Source of the DNA: Parasulfuritortus sp049322515
Lineage (GTDB): Bacteria; Pseudomonadota; Gammaproteobacteria; Burkholderiales; Thiobacillaceae
Reading direction: 5' to 3'
Length of the DNA stretch: 64,000 nucleotides
Assembly (NCBI GenBank): GCA_049322515.1
Contig: JBMOQW010000033.1
Coordinates: 62,001 to 126,000, forward strand
Notes under the pieces: generated by a model
What the model was told of the DNA's origin: nothing
Database searches by the model: none
What the model saw: the letters and a program-made list of their open reading frames with translations, nothing else
In this document: one piece after another, positions 26,685-34,699 of the stretch
Layout of the letters: the number at the start of each line of letters is the position of its first letter
Numbering within the stretch: position 1 is the stretch's first letter
Made by a program: the position numbers and the translations under genes

Positions 26685-27106
26685 CCCACGACGACTGGAC
26701 CCACCTCGCCGCGCAGTTGCGCCTGATTCCCGGCGGCGCCGAACGCGCCGAACCGGATTTCTTCGGCGCGCTGATCTCGGACGGCCTGGCACCGACCACC
26801 TCGGCGTGGGACTTTGAAGGCTGGCTGCTCAAGGATGGCCGGGTGCTCAGCCTGCGCCTGGACGAAGCCCAGGAAGGCATGCGCCTGTTCGTGGTCGATG
26901 CCGAGGAAGATCACTTCATCACCCGTACCGGCAATGAACTCCTTGCCTGCGCGCGCGCCGAGTCGGTCTCGCCCCTGATCCTGTTCCTGCTCGCCCTGGC
27001 CACCGGCCAGATCGACGACAACAAGCGCCTCAAGCTGCACGCACCCAAGATCGACGCCGCCGCCAAGGACCTGATGCTGATGAGCGTGTGCCGGCTATGT
27101 GGCTGA
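26681..27106 (+). CDS. Conserved-looking hypothetical protein
   Basis: Not recognised. The 141-aa protein looks soluble and acidic, with alternating strands (WDFEGWLLKDGRVLSLRL; MRLFVVDAEEDHFITR) and a C-terminal helix ending in CRLCG. It is the third gene of a coupled mutS-AF1514-like chain (ATGA overlap) and its end overlaps the convergent histidine kinase gene by 12 bp. Codon use looks like its neighbours, so the reading frame is probably real. Confidence 0.6.
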   Translation: MTHDDWTHLAAQLRLIPGGAERAEPDFFGALISDGLAPTTSAWDFEGWLLKDGRVLSLRLDEAQEGMRLFVVDAEEDHFITRTGNELLACARAESVSPLILFLLALATGQIDDNKRLKLHAPKIDAAAKDLMLMSVCRLCG

Positions 27107-28444
27107 GAAGCTGACCTCGACACCCAGGCCGCGCCCGTCCAGGCCGGCGCCGAAACGCACCGTGGCCCCGTGCAGCTCGGCGATCCGCTGGACGATGGAC
27201 AGGCCGAGGCCGACCCCCTCGACCCCCTGGCGACCCAAACGCTGGAACCGGCGACCGAGATGCTCTCGGGCATCCGGGGCCACCCCGGGGCCGTCATCGC
27301 GCACCGTCAGCCTGACGCCGGCGCCCACGCCGGCCTCGACCGCGACTTCCACCCGGCCGCCCGGCTCGGCATAGCGCAGGCCATTGTCGACCAGATTGCG
27401 CACCAGGGCCCGCAGCAGGTCCGGATTCCCGCCCAGCACGGGGCGCTCGGGCGAACCCTTGACGACCAGGTCGATGCCGCGTCCCGCCGCCATGGGCACC
27501 CACTCCGCCGCCACCTCCGCCACCAGGGCCGAGAGCTCGACCGGGCCCCGTTCGCCGACCCCGCCGTCACCTTCCAGCCTCGCCAGGGCCAGGAGTTGAT
27601 CGACCAGGTGCGTCATCCGGTCGGCGCCGCGCAAGGCCTTGCCAAGAGCGGCATGGCGTTCATCCGGGTCGCCGGTCCGCTCGGCCACCTGCAGCTGGAT
27701 GCGCAGCGCCGCCAGCGGCGTGCGCAATTCGTGCGCGGCATCGCTGGTGAACCGACGTTCATGGTCCAGGGTCCGCGCCAGCCGGGCGAACAGCTGGTTC
27801 AGGGTGGCCACCAGGGGCTGCAATTCACGCGCCAGGCCCGCATCTGACAAGGCATCGAGCCGGTCCGGGGTGCGGGTTGCCAGTTCGGTCTCCAGATGCC
27901 GTACGGGAGCCAGGCCATGGCGGATGGCCAGGGCCAGGACCAGGGCCAGGAGCGGCAGGCCGAACAGATAGGGCTTGAGATTGTCGAGCGCGATCTCGCG
28001 CGCCAGTTCATCGCGGATCTCGAGGTCGAGCGCCGCCAGGGCAAACCGGTCCTCGTCGTCATCTGCCGCGGCGAAGGTGCGCCATGCCCGGGCGCCGATC
28101 CGGCCTTCGGAATAGCCTTGCCGGGCAATGCCCGCCGGCCAGTCGGTGGGCGCCTCGGGCGAGCGCATCAATAGATGCTCCCGGCCACGTTCCCGGTGCC
28201 AGATCTGGAACAGCAGCTTGCGTTCGTAGCGGTGGCCCTCGATGCCGGGCGGCTCGACCTCGTCGTCGTCGCTCTCGTGCGCCAGCGCCAGCATGATGCG
28301 CACGTATTGCGCCAGCTGGGCATCGACCAGTTCGTCGACTTCGTGGATCGCCCGCCGATAGGCCAGTCCGCCGGTCAGCAGGCCGAAAGCCAGCACGGCG
28401 ACAAGGCCAAGGCCGAGCAGGCGGGCCTGGATCGACACCGTCAT
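27095..28444 (-). CDS. Two-component sensor histidine kinase (QseC/PmrB-like)
   Basis: Membrane sensor of 449 aa. Two membrane helices (about 8-28 and 158-178) bracket a periplasmic domain of about 130 residues rich in Asp/Glu (HESDDDEVEPPG), followed by HAMP-like linker, the HisKA H-box in FTSDAAHELRTPLAALR and the ATPase motifs NLVDNGLRYA, DDGPGVAPDAREHL and GVGLGLSIVQRI. It is coupled to its response regulator by an ATGA overlap. The acidic sensor loop could bind cations, as in PmrB-like kinases; inference. Confidence 0.9.
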   Translation of the reverse strand: MTVSIQARLLGLGLVAVLAFGLLTGGLAYRRAIHEVDELVDAQLAQYVRIMLALAHESDDDEVEPPGIEGHRYERKLLFQIWHRERGREHLLMRSPEAPTDWPAGIARQGYSEGRIGARAWRTFAAADDDEDRFALAALDLEIRDELAREIALDNLKPYLFGLPLLALVLALAIRHGLAPVRHLETELATRTPDRLDALSDAGLARELQPLVATLNQLFARLARTLDHERRFTSDAAHELRTPLAALRIQLQVAERTGDPDERHAALGKALRGADRMTHLVDQLLALARLEGDGGVGERGPVELSALVAEVAAEWVPMAAGRGIDLVVKGSPERPVLGGNPDLLRALVRNLVDNGLRYAEPGGRVEVAVEAGVGAGVRLTVRDDGPGVAPDAREHLGRRFQRLGRQGVEGVGLGLSIVQRIAELHGATVRFGAGLDGRGLGVEVSFSAT

Positions 28445-29097
28445 GGCTCGAACAGATAGCCGAGGCCGCGCTGGGTGCGGATGCGCTCGGCACCCAGCTT
28501 GCGACGCAGATGGTGGATATACACCTCGACCGCGTTCGACTCGACGCCCTCGTCCCAGCCGTACAGCGCCGACTCAAGCTGGGCCCGCGACAGCACCCGC
28601 CCGGGGTGGCGCATGAACAGCGCCAGGATGGCGAATTCCTTGGCCGGCAGTTCCAGGGGCTGGCCGTGCAGATAGGCCCGCCGGGCGGCCGGATCCAGGG
28701 TCACCGGACCGGCCCGCAGCAAGGGCGCGGCCTGCCCGCCGGCGCGCCGGACCAGGGCGCGCAAGCGGGCCGCCAGTTCGTCGAGATCGACCGGCTTGAC
28801 CAGATAGTCATCCGCCCCGCCATCCAGACCGCGCACCTTGTCGGCGGTCGCGTCACGCGCGGTCAAGACCAGCACCGGCAAGTCCGACCCCGCGGCGCGC
28901 AAGCCGTCGAGCACCTGCATACCCGACATCCGGGGCAGGCCGAGATCGAGGACCAGGGCGGCATAGTCTTCGCTGGCCAGGGCAGCCCGGGCACTTTCAC
29001 CGTCGCGCAGCCAGTCGGCCACGAAGCCGCAATGGCGCAGCCCGGCCTGGAGGCCATCGCCGAGCAGTTCGTCGTCTTCCACGATCAGGATACGCAT
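28441..29097 (-). CDS. OmpR-family response regulator
   Basis: Transcription factor of 218 aa with a receiver domain (MRILIVEDDELLGDGL; phospho-acceptor Asp in LVLDLGLPRMSGMQVL near residue 51; Lys in YLVKPVDLDEL) and a winged-helix DNA-binding domain ending ERIRTQRGLGYLFEP. It belongs to the QseB/PmrA type. The start at 29097 is the receiver's normal first residue. It is divergent from the DUF1924 cytochrome operon, with a CTTAA direct repeat in between. Confidence 0.92.
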   Translation of the reverse strand: MRILIVEDDELLGDGLQAGLRHCGFVADWLRDGESARAALASEDYAALVLDLGLPRMSGMQVLDGLRAAGSDLPVLVLTARDATADKVRGLDGGADDYLVKPVDLDELAARLRALVRRAGGQAAPLLRAGPVTLDPAARRAYLHGQPLELPAKEFAILALFMRHPGRVLSRAQLESALYGWDEGVESNAVEVYIHHLRRKLGAERIRTQRGLGYLFEP

Positions 29098-29119
29098 GGC
29101 TTCGATTATGCCGGCCAAA

Positions 29120-29135
29120 CTTAAAGTTGGCTTAA
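29120..29135. promoter_or_regulatory. Candidate response-regulator box (CTTAA direct repeat)
   Basis: CTTAA at 29120-29124 and again at 29131-29135, an 11-bp period, as in PmrA/QseB-type boxes. It lies in the 83-bp space between the divergent response regulator and the DUF1924 operon, so it could serve both directions. Confidence 0.5.
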
Positions 29136-29180
29136 GCTACGCCCGCCAATCTATCCCCGTCATCGTTACCGGAGACCCCC

Positions 29181-29576
29181 ATGAAGCTGATGCTCGCCCT
29201 GCTTGCCCTGACGTTCACCCCGCCCCTGTGGGCCGCCACGCCAGCCCAGTTCGTCGCCCAATACAGTGCCGAGGCGGGCGCCGGCTTCAACGCCGATGCC
29301 GCGCGCGGTCGCGCCTTCGCGGCGCGCAACCACGGCGTGTCGGAAAAGCTGTCGAGCTGCTTCGCCTGCCATACCGACAACCCGCGCGCGCCGGGCCGCC
29401 ATGCCGTGACCGGCAAGGCCATCGATCCGCTCAGCCCGGCGACCCAGCCGGAACGCTTCACCGATGCCAAAAAGGTAGAAAAATGGTTCAAGAGAAACTG
29501 CAAGGAAGTGGTCGGCCGGGCCTGTACGCCAGCCGAGAAAGCCGACTTCATCCAGTACGTGCTGTCCGTGAAATGA
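29181..29576 (+). CDS. DUF1924 domain c-type cytochrome
   Basis: Periplasmic monohaem cytochrome of 131 aa of the DUF1924/SHP-like type. A signal peptide ends at LWA-ATPAQ (residue 18); the haem motif is CFACH and the conserved KKVEKWFKRNCKEVVGR and ACTPAEKADFIQYV segments follow. SHP-type cytochromes bind oxygen or nitric oxide at a free haem site. It is first of three coupled genes for a small membrane electron-transfer chain. Confidence 0.88.
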   Translation: MKLMLALLALTFTPPLWAATPAQFVAQYSAEAGAGFNADAARGRAFAARNHGVSEKLSSCFACHTDNPRAPGRHAVTGKAIDPLSPATQPERFTDAKKVEKWFKRNCKEVVGRACTPAEKADFIQYVLSVK

Positions 29577-30049
29577 TCCTGCGATGCTGCCTGCTGCTCT
29601 GCGCGGCCCTGCTCGCCGGGTCCGCCGCGGCCGATCGCATCGGCCTGCCGGCCGACATGCCGGCCAGCTACCCGAGCGAGTGTGGCAGCTGCCACCTGCC
29701 CTTCCCCCCGCCCCTGCTCTCGGCCGACGACTGGCGCAAGACCATGGCGGGCCTGGAGCGGCATTTCGGCACCGACGCCAGCCTGGAGGCCAAGGAATCG
29801 CAAGTGATCTCGGCCTGGCTGACACGTCACGCGGGGCGACGCCCGGCCAGCGGGGAGAAGGCGCCCCGGATCACGACAGCGGCCTGGTTCGTGCGCGAAC
29901 ACGATGAGGTGCCCGCCCGGGTCTGGCGTGACGAACGGATCAAGAGTGCCGCCAACTGCGCTGCCTGCCACCGGGGCGCCGAACAGGGGCGCTATGGCGA
30001 GCGCGAACTCGACGTGCCGGGCCTCGGCCGCCATCGCGAAGGAGACTGA
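29573..30049 (+). CDS. Dihaem cytochrome c (DHC family)
   Basis: Periplasmic electron-transfer protein of 158 aa. A signal peptide ends near SAAA-DRIG (residue 21); haem motifs are CGSCH and CAACH, and the DDWRKTMAGLERHFGTDASL region matches the DHC domain (PF09626). It overlaps the DUF1924 gene by ATGA and precedes the cytochrome b gene by 1 bp. In related bacteria this trio links the quinone pool to the SHP-type cytochrome. Confidence 0.88.
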   Translation: MILRCCLLLCAALLAGSAAADRIGLPADMPASYPSECGSCHLPFPPPLLSADDWRKTMAGLERHFGTDASLEAKESQVISAWLTRHAGRRPASGEKAPRITTAAWFVREHDEVPARVWRDERIKSAANCAACHRGAEQGRYGERELDVPGLGRHREGD

Positions 30050-30050
30050 C

Positions 30051-30656
30051 ATGGAACGCATCCTGGTCTGGGATTGGCCGACCCGCCTCGGTCATTGGGG
30101 CCTGGTGCTGGCCTTCGCGATCGCCTATCTGACCGGCGACAGCGAGGAGTGGCGCCTGGTCCACGTCTGGGCCGGCGGTGCCCTGGCCGGCATCATCGCA
30201 TTCCGGATCGCCTGGGGCCTGGTCGGCACCCGGCATGCCCGGTTCGCCAGCTTCGTGCGCGGCCCGGCGGCGGCGATCGACTACGTCAAGGCCCTGCTGC
30301 GCGGGCAAGCGCCCCATTTCACCGGCCACAACCCGGCCGGCGGCTGGGCCATCCTGGCCCTGCTCGGGCTCGGCCTGGGCACCGCGGCGACCGGCTGGCC
30401 GCTCTATCAGGACCTCGACATCGAGGCCTTCGAGGACCTGCATGAGGGCCTCGTGAACGCCATGCTGGCGGTGGTCGGGGTGCATCTCGCCGGCGTCGTG
30501 GTCGGCAGCCTGGCCCACAGGGAGAACCTGGCCCGGGCCATGGTGACGGGCTGGAAGCGTGGCCAGGCCGACGAAGCCATCCGGGGTGGCCGGGCCTGGG
30601 CCCTGCTGATCTTGGCCGCGAGTGCGGGCCTCAGCGCCTGGTGGTTCGCACTTTAG
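30051..30656 (+). CDS. Cytochrome b561-family membrane protein
   Basis: Four-helix membrane cytochrome of 201 aa that can pass electrons from quinol to the dihaem cytochrome encoded upstream. Haem-ligand histidines are visible in RLGHWGLVLAF, VHVWAGGALAG, LHEGLVNAM and VGVHLAGVV. A strong AAGGAG site precedes the ATG at 30051. Its 3' end overlaps the convergent WGR-ParS-like gene by 26 bp. Confidence 0.9.
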   Translation: MERILVWDWPTRLGHWGLVLAFAIAYLTGDSEEWRLVHVWAGGALAGIIAFRIAWGLVGTRHARFASFVRGPAAAIDYVKALLRGQAPHFTGHNPAGGWAILALLGLGLGTAATGWPLYQDLDIEAFEDLHEGLVNAMLAVVGVHLAGVVVGSLAHRENLARAMVTGWKRGQADEAIRGGRAWALLILAASAGLSAWWFAL

Positions 30657-31281
30657 TACAGGCCCGGGCCTCGATGGCGTGCGCCTCGAGTTGCCGGCGC
30701 AAGGCCGCGAGGCCCTCGCGCGAGGCCATCATGACATCGAGCGGCCGTTGCCCTTCGAGACGCACGTTGGGCAGGCGGATCCACTCTCGGGCGAAATCCG
30801 GCCGGCTGCCGTAACGCAAGCGCAGACGCTTGTTGATCGCCAGCAGGTGGGCGACCCGGCCGAGCAGCACCGTGTCGTCGGCCAGGGGCCGGCCATCCAG
30901 GTAGCCGTCCAGAGCACGCGCCTCAATGCCGAGCAGGGCGCATTGTTCCTCGCGTGTCACCTGCCAGGATTCGAACAGGCGCAGGAGCGCTTGTGACTCG
31001 GCCGAACGCAGGTCGGTGCTGCGTGGATCGAGCCGCTGGAACTCGGCGAACCCGGTCCCGCATAGCTGATAGCCCTCGCGCCGGCGCCGCTGACGCAACT
31101 GGCGCAGCGCGTCGAGGCCCTGCTCGTAGCTGGGCAAGGGTTTCTGGCTGACCCGGCCGGACTTGCCGGCCCGCGCCCCGGAGGCGGTGACCAGGGTCCA
31201 GCCCCCGAACAGGTCGGGGGTCAGCATCGCCGTGTAGTAATGCTCGGCGTTTTGCCAGCGGTAGGTCAGCGGTTGTTCCAT
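30631..31281 (-). CDS. WGR-like plus MbcA/ParS/Xre antitoxin-like protein
   Basis: A 216-aa soluble protein in two parts. Residues about 8-75 resemble a WGR-type domain (YYTAMLTPDLFGGWTLVTASG; RRRREGYQLCG). Residues about 120-205 resemble the ParS/MbcA antitoxin family: SRPDFAREWIRLPNVRLEG then RPLDVMMASREGLAALRRQL, the C-terminal toxin-binding motif. No RES-type toxin gene is adjacent, so it is either an orphan or acts in another role. The start at 31281 is the first ATG giving WGR homology. Domain calls are by eye. Confidence 0.65.
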   Translation of the reverse strand: MEQPLTYRWQNAEHYYTAMLTPDLFGGWTLVTASGARAGKSGRVSQKPLPSYEQGLDALRQLRQRRRREGYQLCGTGFAEFQRLDPRSTDLRSAESQALLRLFESWQVTREEQCALLGIEARALDGYLDGRPLADDTVLLGRVAHLLAINKRLRLRYGSRPDFAREWIRLPNVRLEGQRPLDVMMASREGLAALRRQLEAHAIEARACTKVRTTRR

Positions 31282-31378
31282 GGCTTTACCATAGCAACAT
31301 CCGGGCCAAAACCAAAGGCATGACGTCGAATCAATGACTTGCGCCGCCCAACGACGCACAGGCGGCAAATCTCGCCGT

Positions 31379-33229
31379 TCACGCCGGCCCGGAGGCGTAG
31401 CGATTGCCACCCTGGCGCTTGGCCACGTACATGGCCTGGTCGGCGCGCCGCAGCAGCTGACCAGGGGTATCGTCCAGCCCCAGGGCGGCGATGCCGATGC
31501 TGGCACCGATCTCGATCGCCTGGTCCTGGACCACGAACGGCTCGGCCAGGGCGCGCAGGAGCTTGTCCGCCACGGTCGGGACATCGGCCATCACGGTGTA
31601 GCCTTCGAGCAGGACGATGAATTCATCACCGCCCAGGCGCGCCACGGTGTCGGACGTGCGGACCCCCTGGCGCAGCCGCTCGGCGACCTGGCACAAGACC
31701 TGGTCGCCGACCCCATGCCCGAGCCGGTCGTTGACCGGCTTGAAGCGGTCGAGGTCGATCAGCATCACCACCACGCCGGTGCCGAGCCGGCCGGCGCGAC
31801 CGATCGCCTTGCGCATTTCCTCCTCGAGGGCGATCCGGTTGCCCAGTCCGGTGAGCGCGTCCTGCCGCGCCAGCCGGGACAGGGTCTGTTCGTTCTCGCG
31901 CAATTGGGCGTTGGCCGTGGCCAGTTCCTGGGTCCGCTGGGCCACCCGGTTTTCCAAGGTTTCCTCGGAACGGCGCAAGGTCTCCAGCATGGTCTGCTTG
32001 GCCTCCAGCATGCCGGCCTGGGCCGCTTCCTTCTCGGCACGCGTACTGTTGATACGGTCGGCCAGGGCGAAGGACAGCAGCAACATGTCCAGGATCGAGC
32101 CGACCTGCATCGCATATTGGGTGACCAGGTTGGTCGGCAGCCAGCCGAAATTGCGCAGGGCGGTCACCGCCACCCCGGCCAGGAGCACGGTCCAGGCCAG
32201 GAGAAAGAACCGCGCCCCCGGATGACCGCACCGCCAGGCTTGCAGGCCGGCCGCGAGCGACACCACGGCGACCGCGAAGCCAGCCAGGGACACGGTCATC
32301 GCCCCCCACTGGTAGGACACCAGATGCAGCAGCATGGACAACGCGAAGAGGCCGACCAGGATCCGCAACAGGCGGTCGAGGCGCGGCGCCGTCCTGGCCG
32401 TGGCCAGGAACGAGCGGGTGAACATGGCCCCGAACAGGCCGGCCACCGAGAACCCCAGGGGGAAAGCCACGTGGGCCCAGCCCGGCCATTCCGGCCACAG
32501 GAATTGCTGCGCGAGGCCGTTCACCGAGGCCAGGCCGACCGCCAACCCCAGCACGAACAGGACGTACTCCATGTAGGAGCGGTCACGTAGCGACAGATAG
32601 AGCAGGAAATTGTAGACCGCCAGGGCCAGCAACATGCCGAAGTACAAGGCCATCCGGGCGTAATCGCGGGGCGCCTGACGCTGGAATGCCTCCGGCTGCC
32701 AGAGGGTGAGCGGCAGGGTCAGGCTGCCCTCGGAGCGAACGCGGATATAGATCACCGGCTCGCCAGCCGGCAACTCGATCGGGAACACCAGGTGGCGGTG
32801 GGGGTACAGGCGTTCGGAAAATTTCCAGCGGTCGCCGCTGCGCAGCTGGAGATAGCCACCGGCGGCGTTGGGCACGAACAGGTCGACCCGGTCCAGGGTG
32901 GGATAACCGACTTCGAGCAGGCGGGCCCCGGCCTGGTCCTGGCGAAGACGGCAACGCAGCCACCAGGCGGCATCGCTGTAGCCGAAATTGGCGCGGCCCT
33001 GTCCGGCATAGGGCAGGAACCTGGCTTGCCCGGCCAGCACCCGATCCAGGTCCAGCAACCCGGCGGCATCTTCATGATATTCCAGGCATGGGGCCAGGTC
33101 GCGGGCCGGATGTTCCGCGTCGAGCGCGGGCAAGACCGCAGCGGCTCCGGCGAACACCGCGTGGAGCCAGAGAAGGATCAGGAGCAGGAAGCGGGACACG
33201 GCGGCGGCGTCAGAACGGTTCCGAGCCAT
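31379..33229 (-). CDS. 7TMR-DISM diguanylate cyclase
   Basis: Membrane-bound c-di-GMP synthase of 616 aa. A signal/anchor helix is followed by a periplasmic 7TMR-DISMED2 domain (about 30-190), seven membrane helices (about 195-390), a coiled coil (EKEAAQAGMLEAKQTMLETL region) and a GGDEF domain with an intact LGGDEFIVLL active site. The inhibitory site RTSD lies five residues upstream of GGDEF, so product feedback is likely. Start chosen at the ATG before the signal sequence; the frame is open upstream without homology. Confidence 0.92.
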   Translation of the reverse strand: MARNRSDAAAVSRFLLLILLWLHAVFAGAAAVLPALDAEHPARDLAPCLEYHEDAAGLLDLDRVLAGQARFLPYAGQGRANFGYSDAAWWLRCRLRQDQAGARLLEVGYPTLDRVDLFVPNAAGGYLQLRSGDRWKFSERLYPHRHLVFPIELPAGEPVIYIRVRSEGSLTLPLTLWQPEAFQRQAPRDYARMALYFGMLLALAVYNFLLYLSLRDRSYMEYVLFVLGLAVGLASVNGLAQQFLWPEWPGWAHVAFPLGFSVAGLFGAMFTRSFLATARTAPRLDRLLRILVGLFALSMLLHLVSYQWGAMTVSLAGFAVAVVSLAAGLQAWRCGHPGARFFLLAWTVLLAGVAVTALRNFGWLPTNLVTQYAMQVGSILDMLLLSFALADRINSTRAEKEAAQAGMLEAKQTMLETLRRSEETLENRVAQRTQELATANAQLRENEQTLSRLARQDALTGLGNRIALEEEMRKAIGRAGRLGTGVVVMLIDLDRFKPVNDRLGHGVGDQVLCQVAERLRQGVRTSDTVARLGGDEFIVLLEGYTVMADVPTVADKLLRALAEPFVVQDQAIEIGASIGIAALGLDDTPGQLLRRADQAMYVAKRQGGNRYASGPA

Positions 33230-33279
33230 TGTACGCCGCGCTGGTAAGTGCGTACTAAACTTGCCGGATAAATGTGCGT

Positions 33280-33471
33280 TCAGACGTCCGCATCGCAAGC
33301 GCCACTCGCACAGGAACCTTTTGCAGCACAGCAGCCACACCCCCCATTCTCGGCGCGGAACGGCCCCAGCTCCGGATTCCGCCGCGCGAACAGGCGATAG
33401 CACTGCTGCACCGTCACCCAGGCCAGCAGCAGGATCAGGATCAGGCCGATGGTGACCAGGTAGGTGATCAC
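33280..33471 (-). CDS. Small Cys-rich membrane protein at the end of the rnf operon
   Basis: A 63-aa protein with one N-terminal membrane helix (about 4-22) and a short cytosolic tail holding five cysteines in its last 20 residues (GGCGCCAAKGSCASGAC), besides one after the helix. It is translationally coupled to rnfA by an ATGA overlap. Architecture (one helix plus Cys-rich tail) and context recall NqrM, the factor that inserts the membrane Fe centre in NqrD/E, which are homologues of RnfE/A; sequence identity to NqrM is not evident to me. A FeoB-associated type Cys-rich protein is an alternative family. Confidence 0.7.
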   Translation of the reverse strand: MITYLVTIGLILILLLAWVTVQQCYRLFARRNPELGPFRAENGGCGCCAAKGSCASGACDADV

Positions 33472-34055
33472 TCGCCCGCTCCCAGGCCGGCAAAGCCCAT
33501 GAAGGCCAGGGACAACAGGCCCGCCAGCATGAGGGACAAGGCCGTGCCCTGGACCACGTTGGGCACCTTGGCCAGGTGCAACCGCTCGCGCAGGCCGGCC
33601 ATCAGGACCAGGGCCAGGGTGAAGCCGACGCCGGCCCCGGCCGCGAAGGTCAGCGATTGCAAGAAGCTGTATTCGCGCGCGGTCTGGAACAAGGCCACGC
33701 CAAGCACCGCACAGTTGCTGGTGATCAGCGGCAGGTAGATGCCGAGGGCGCGGAACAGGGCCGGGCTAAACTTCTTCACCACCATCTCGACCAGCTGCAC
33801 CGCCGAGGCAATCACCACGATGTAGGAGATCAGGCGCAGGAATTCCAGGTCGAAGTGCACCACCAGCCAGTTCAGGCCATAGGCGCACAGGCTGGCCACC
33901 AGCATCACGAAGGTGGTCGCGGCACCCATCGGCGCGGCCGTGTTGAGCTTGCCCGACACGCCCAGGAAAGGGCACAGGCCGAGGAACATGGCCAGCACGA
34001 AGTTGTTGGCCAGGACCGCGCCGACGAAGATCTGGCCGGCAGAAATCTCGTTCAT
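33468..34055 (-). CDS. rnfA: Electron transport complex subunit RnfA
   Basis: Six-helix membrane subunit of Rnf, 195 aa, which with RnfE holds the intramembrane Fe-S centre. Conserved features: VLANNFVLAMFLGLCPFLGV with the Fe-ligand cysteine near residue 28, and LPLITSNCAVLGVAL with the second cysteine near residue 114. Overlaps rnfE by ATGA. Confidence 0.96.
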   Translation of the reverse strand: MNEISAGQIFVGAVLANNFVLAMFLGLCPFLGVSGKLNTAAPMGAATTFVMLVASLCAYGLNWLVVHFDLEFLRLISYIVVIASAVQLVEMVVKKFSPALFRALGIYLPLITSNCAVLGVALFQTAREYSFLQSLTFAAGAGVGFTLALVLMAGLRERLHLAKVPNVVQGTALSLMLAGLLSLAFMGFAGLGAGE

Positions 34056-34699
34056 GCCCGGCCTCCCTCAGGCAGCGGGCCCGACGCGGGCTTGCGCGTC
34101 TTCAGCCAATTGAACAGCAGCAGCCAGGCCCCCAGCACGAAGAACCCGCCGGGCGGCAGCACCATCACCACCCAGGGCTGGAAATCGGGCCCGAACAACG
34201 CCACGCCGAACAGCTTGCCGGCGCCCAGGATCTCGCGCACGGCGCCGAGCGCGAACAGGCCAACGGTGAAGCCCAGGCCCATGCCGGTGGCGTTGATGAC
34301 CGTGCGCAGGGGCGGATTCTTGGAGGCGTGCGCCTCGGCCCGGCCCAGGATGATGCAGTTGACCACGATCAGCTGGATGAAGGCACCGAGCGCCTCATAG
34401 ACCGCCAGGCTGATCGCCGCGATCAGATAGTCGACCACGGTCACGAAGGTGGCGATGATGACGATGTATGTGGCGATGCGCACATCCTTGGGCACCACAT
34501 TGCGGATCAGCGAGACCAGCAGGGTCGAACAGACCAGCACGAAGGTGGTGGCGATGCCCATCGACAGCGCGTTCACCGCCGACACCGAGACGGCCAGGAC
34601 CGGGCACATGCCGAGCGCCATGACGAACACCGGGTTCTGCTTCCAGATGCCCTCCATGAATTCTTCCATGGCGGTGAGGGATTTTTGTCCGGGGATCAT
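34052..34699 (-). CDS. rnfE: Electron transport complex subunit RnfE
   Basis: Six-helix membrane subunit, 215 aa, inverted-topology homologue of RnfA. Key motifs are KQNPVFVMALGMCPVLAVS (cysteine near residue 32) and LIVVNCIILGRAEA (cysteine near 114), which co-ordinate the membrane Fe-S centre with RnfA. Its start overlaps the rnfG stop by ATGA; the coding end of rnfG just before it is made of a heptamer-repeat element. Confidence 0.96.
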   Translation of the reverse strand: MIPGQKSLTAMEEFMEGIWKQNPVFVMALGMCPVLAVSVSAVNALSMGIATTFVLVCSTLLVSLIRNVVPKDVRIATYIVIIATFVTVVDYLIAAISLAVYEALGAFIQLIVVNCIILGRAEAHASKNPPLRTVINATGMGLGFTVGLFALGAVREILGAGKLFGVALFGPDFQPWVVMVLPPGGFFVLGAWLLLFNWLKTRKPASGPLPEGGRA

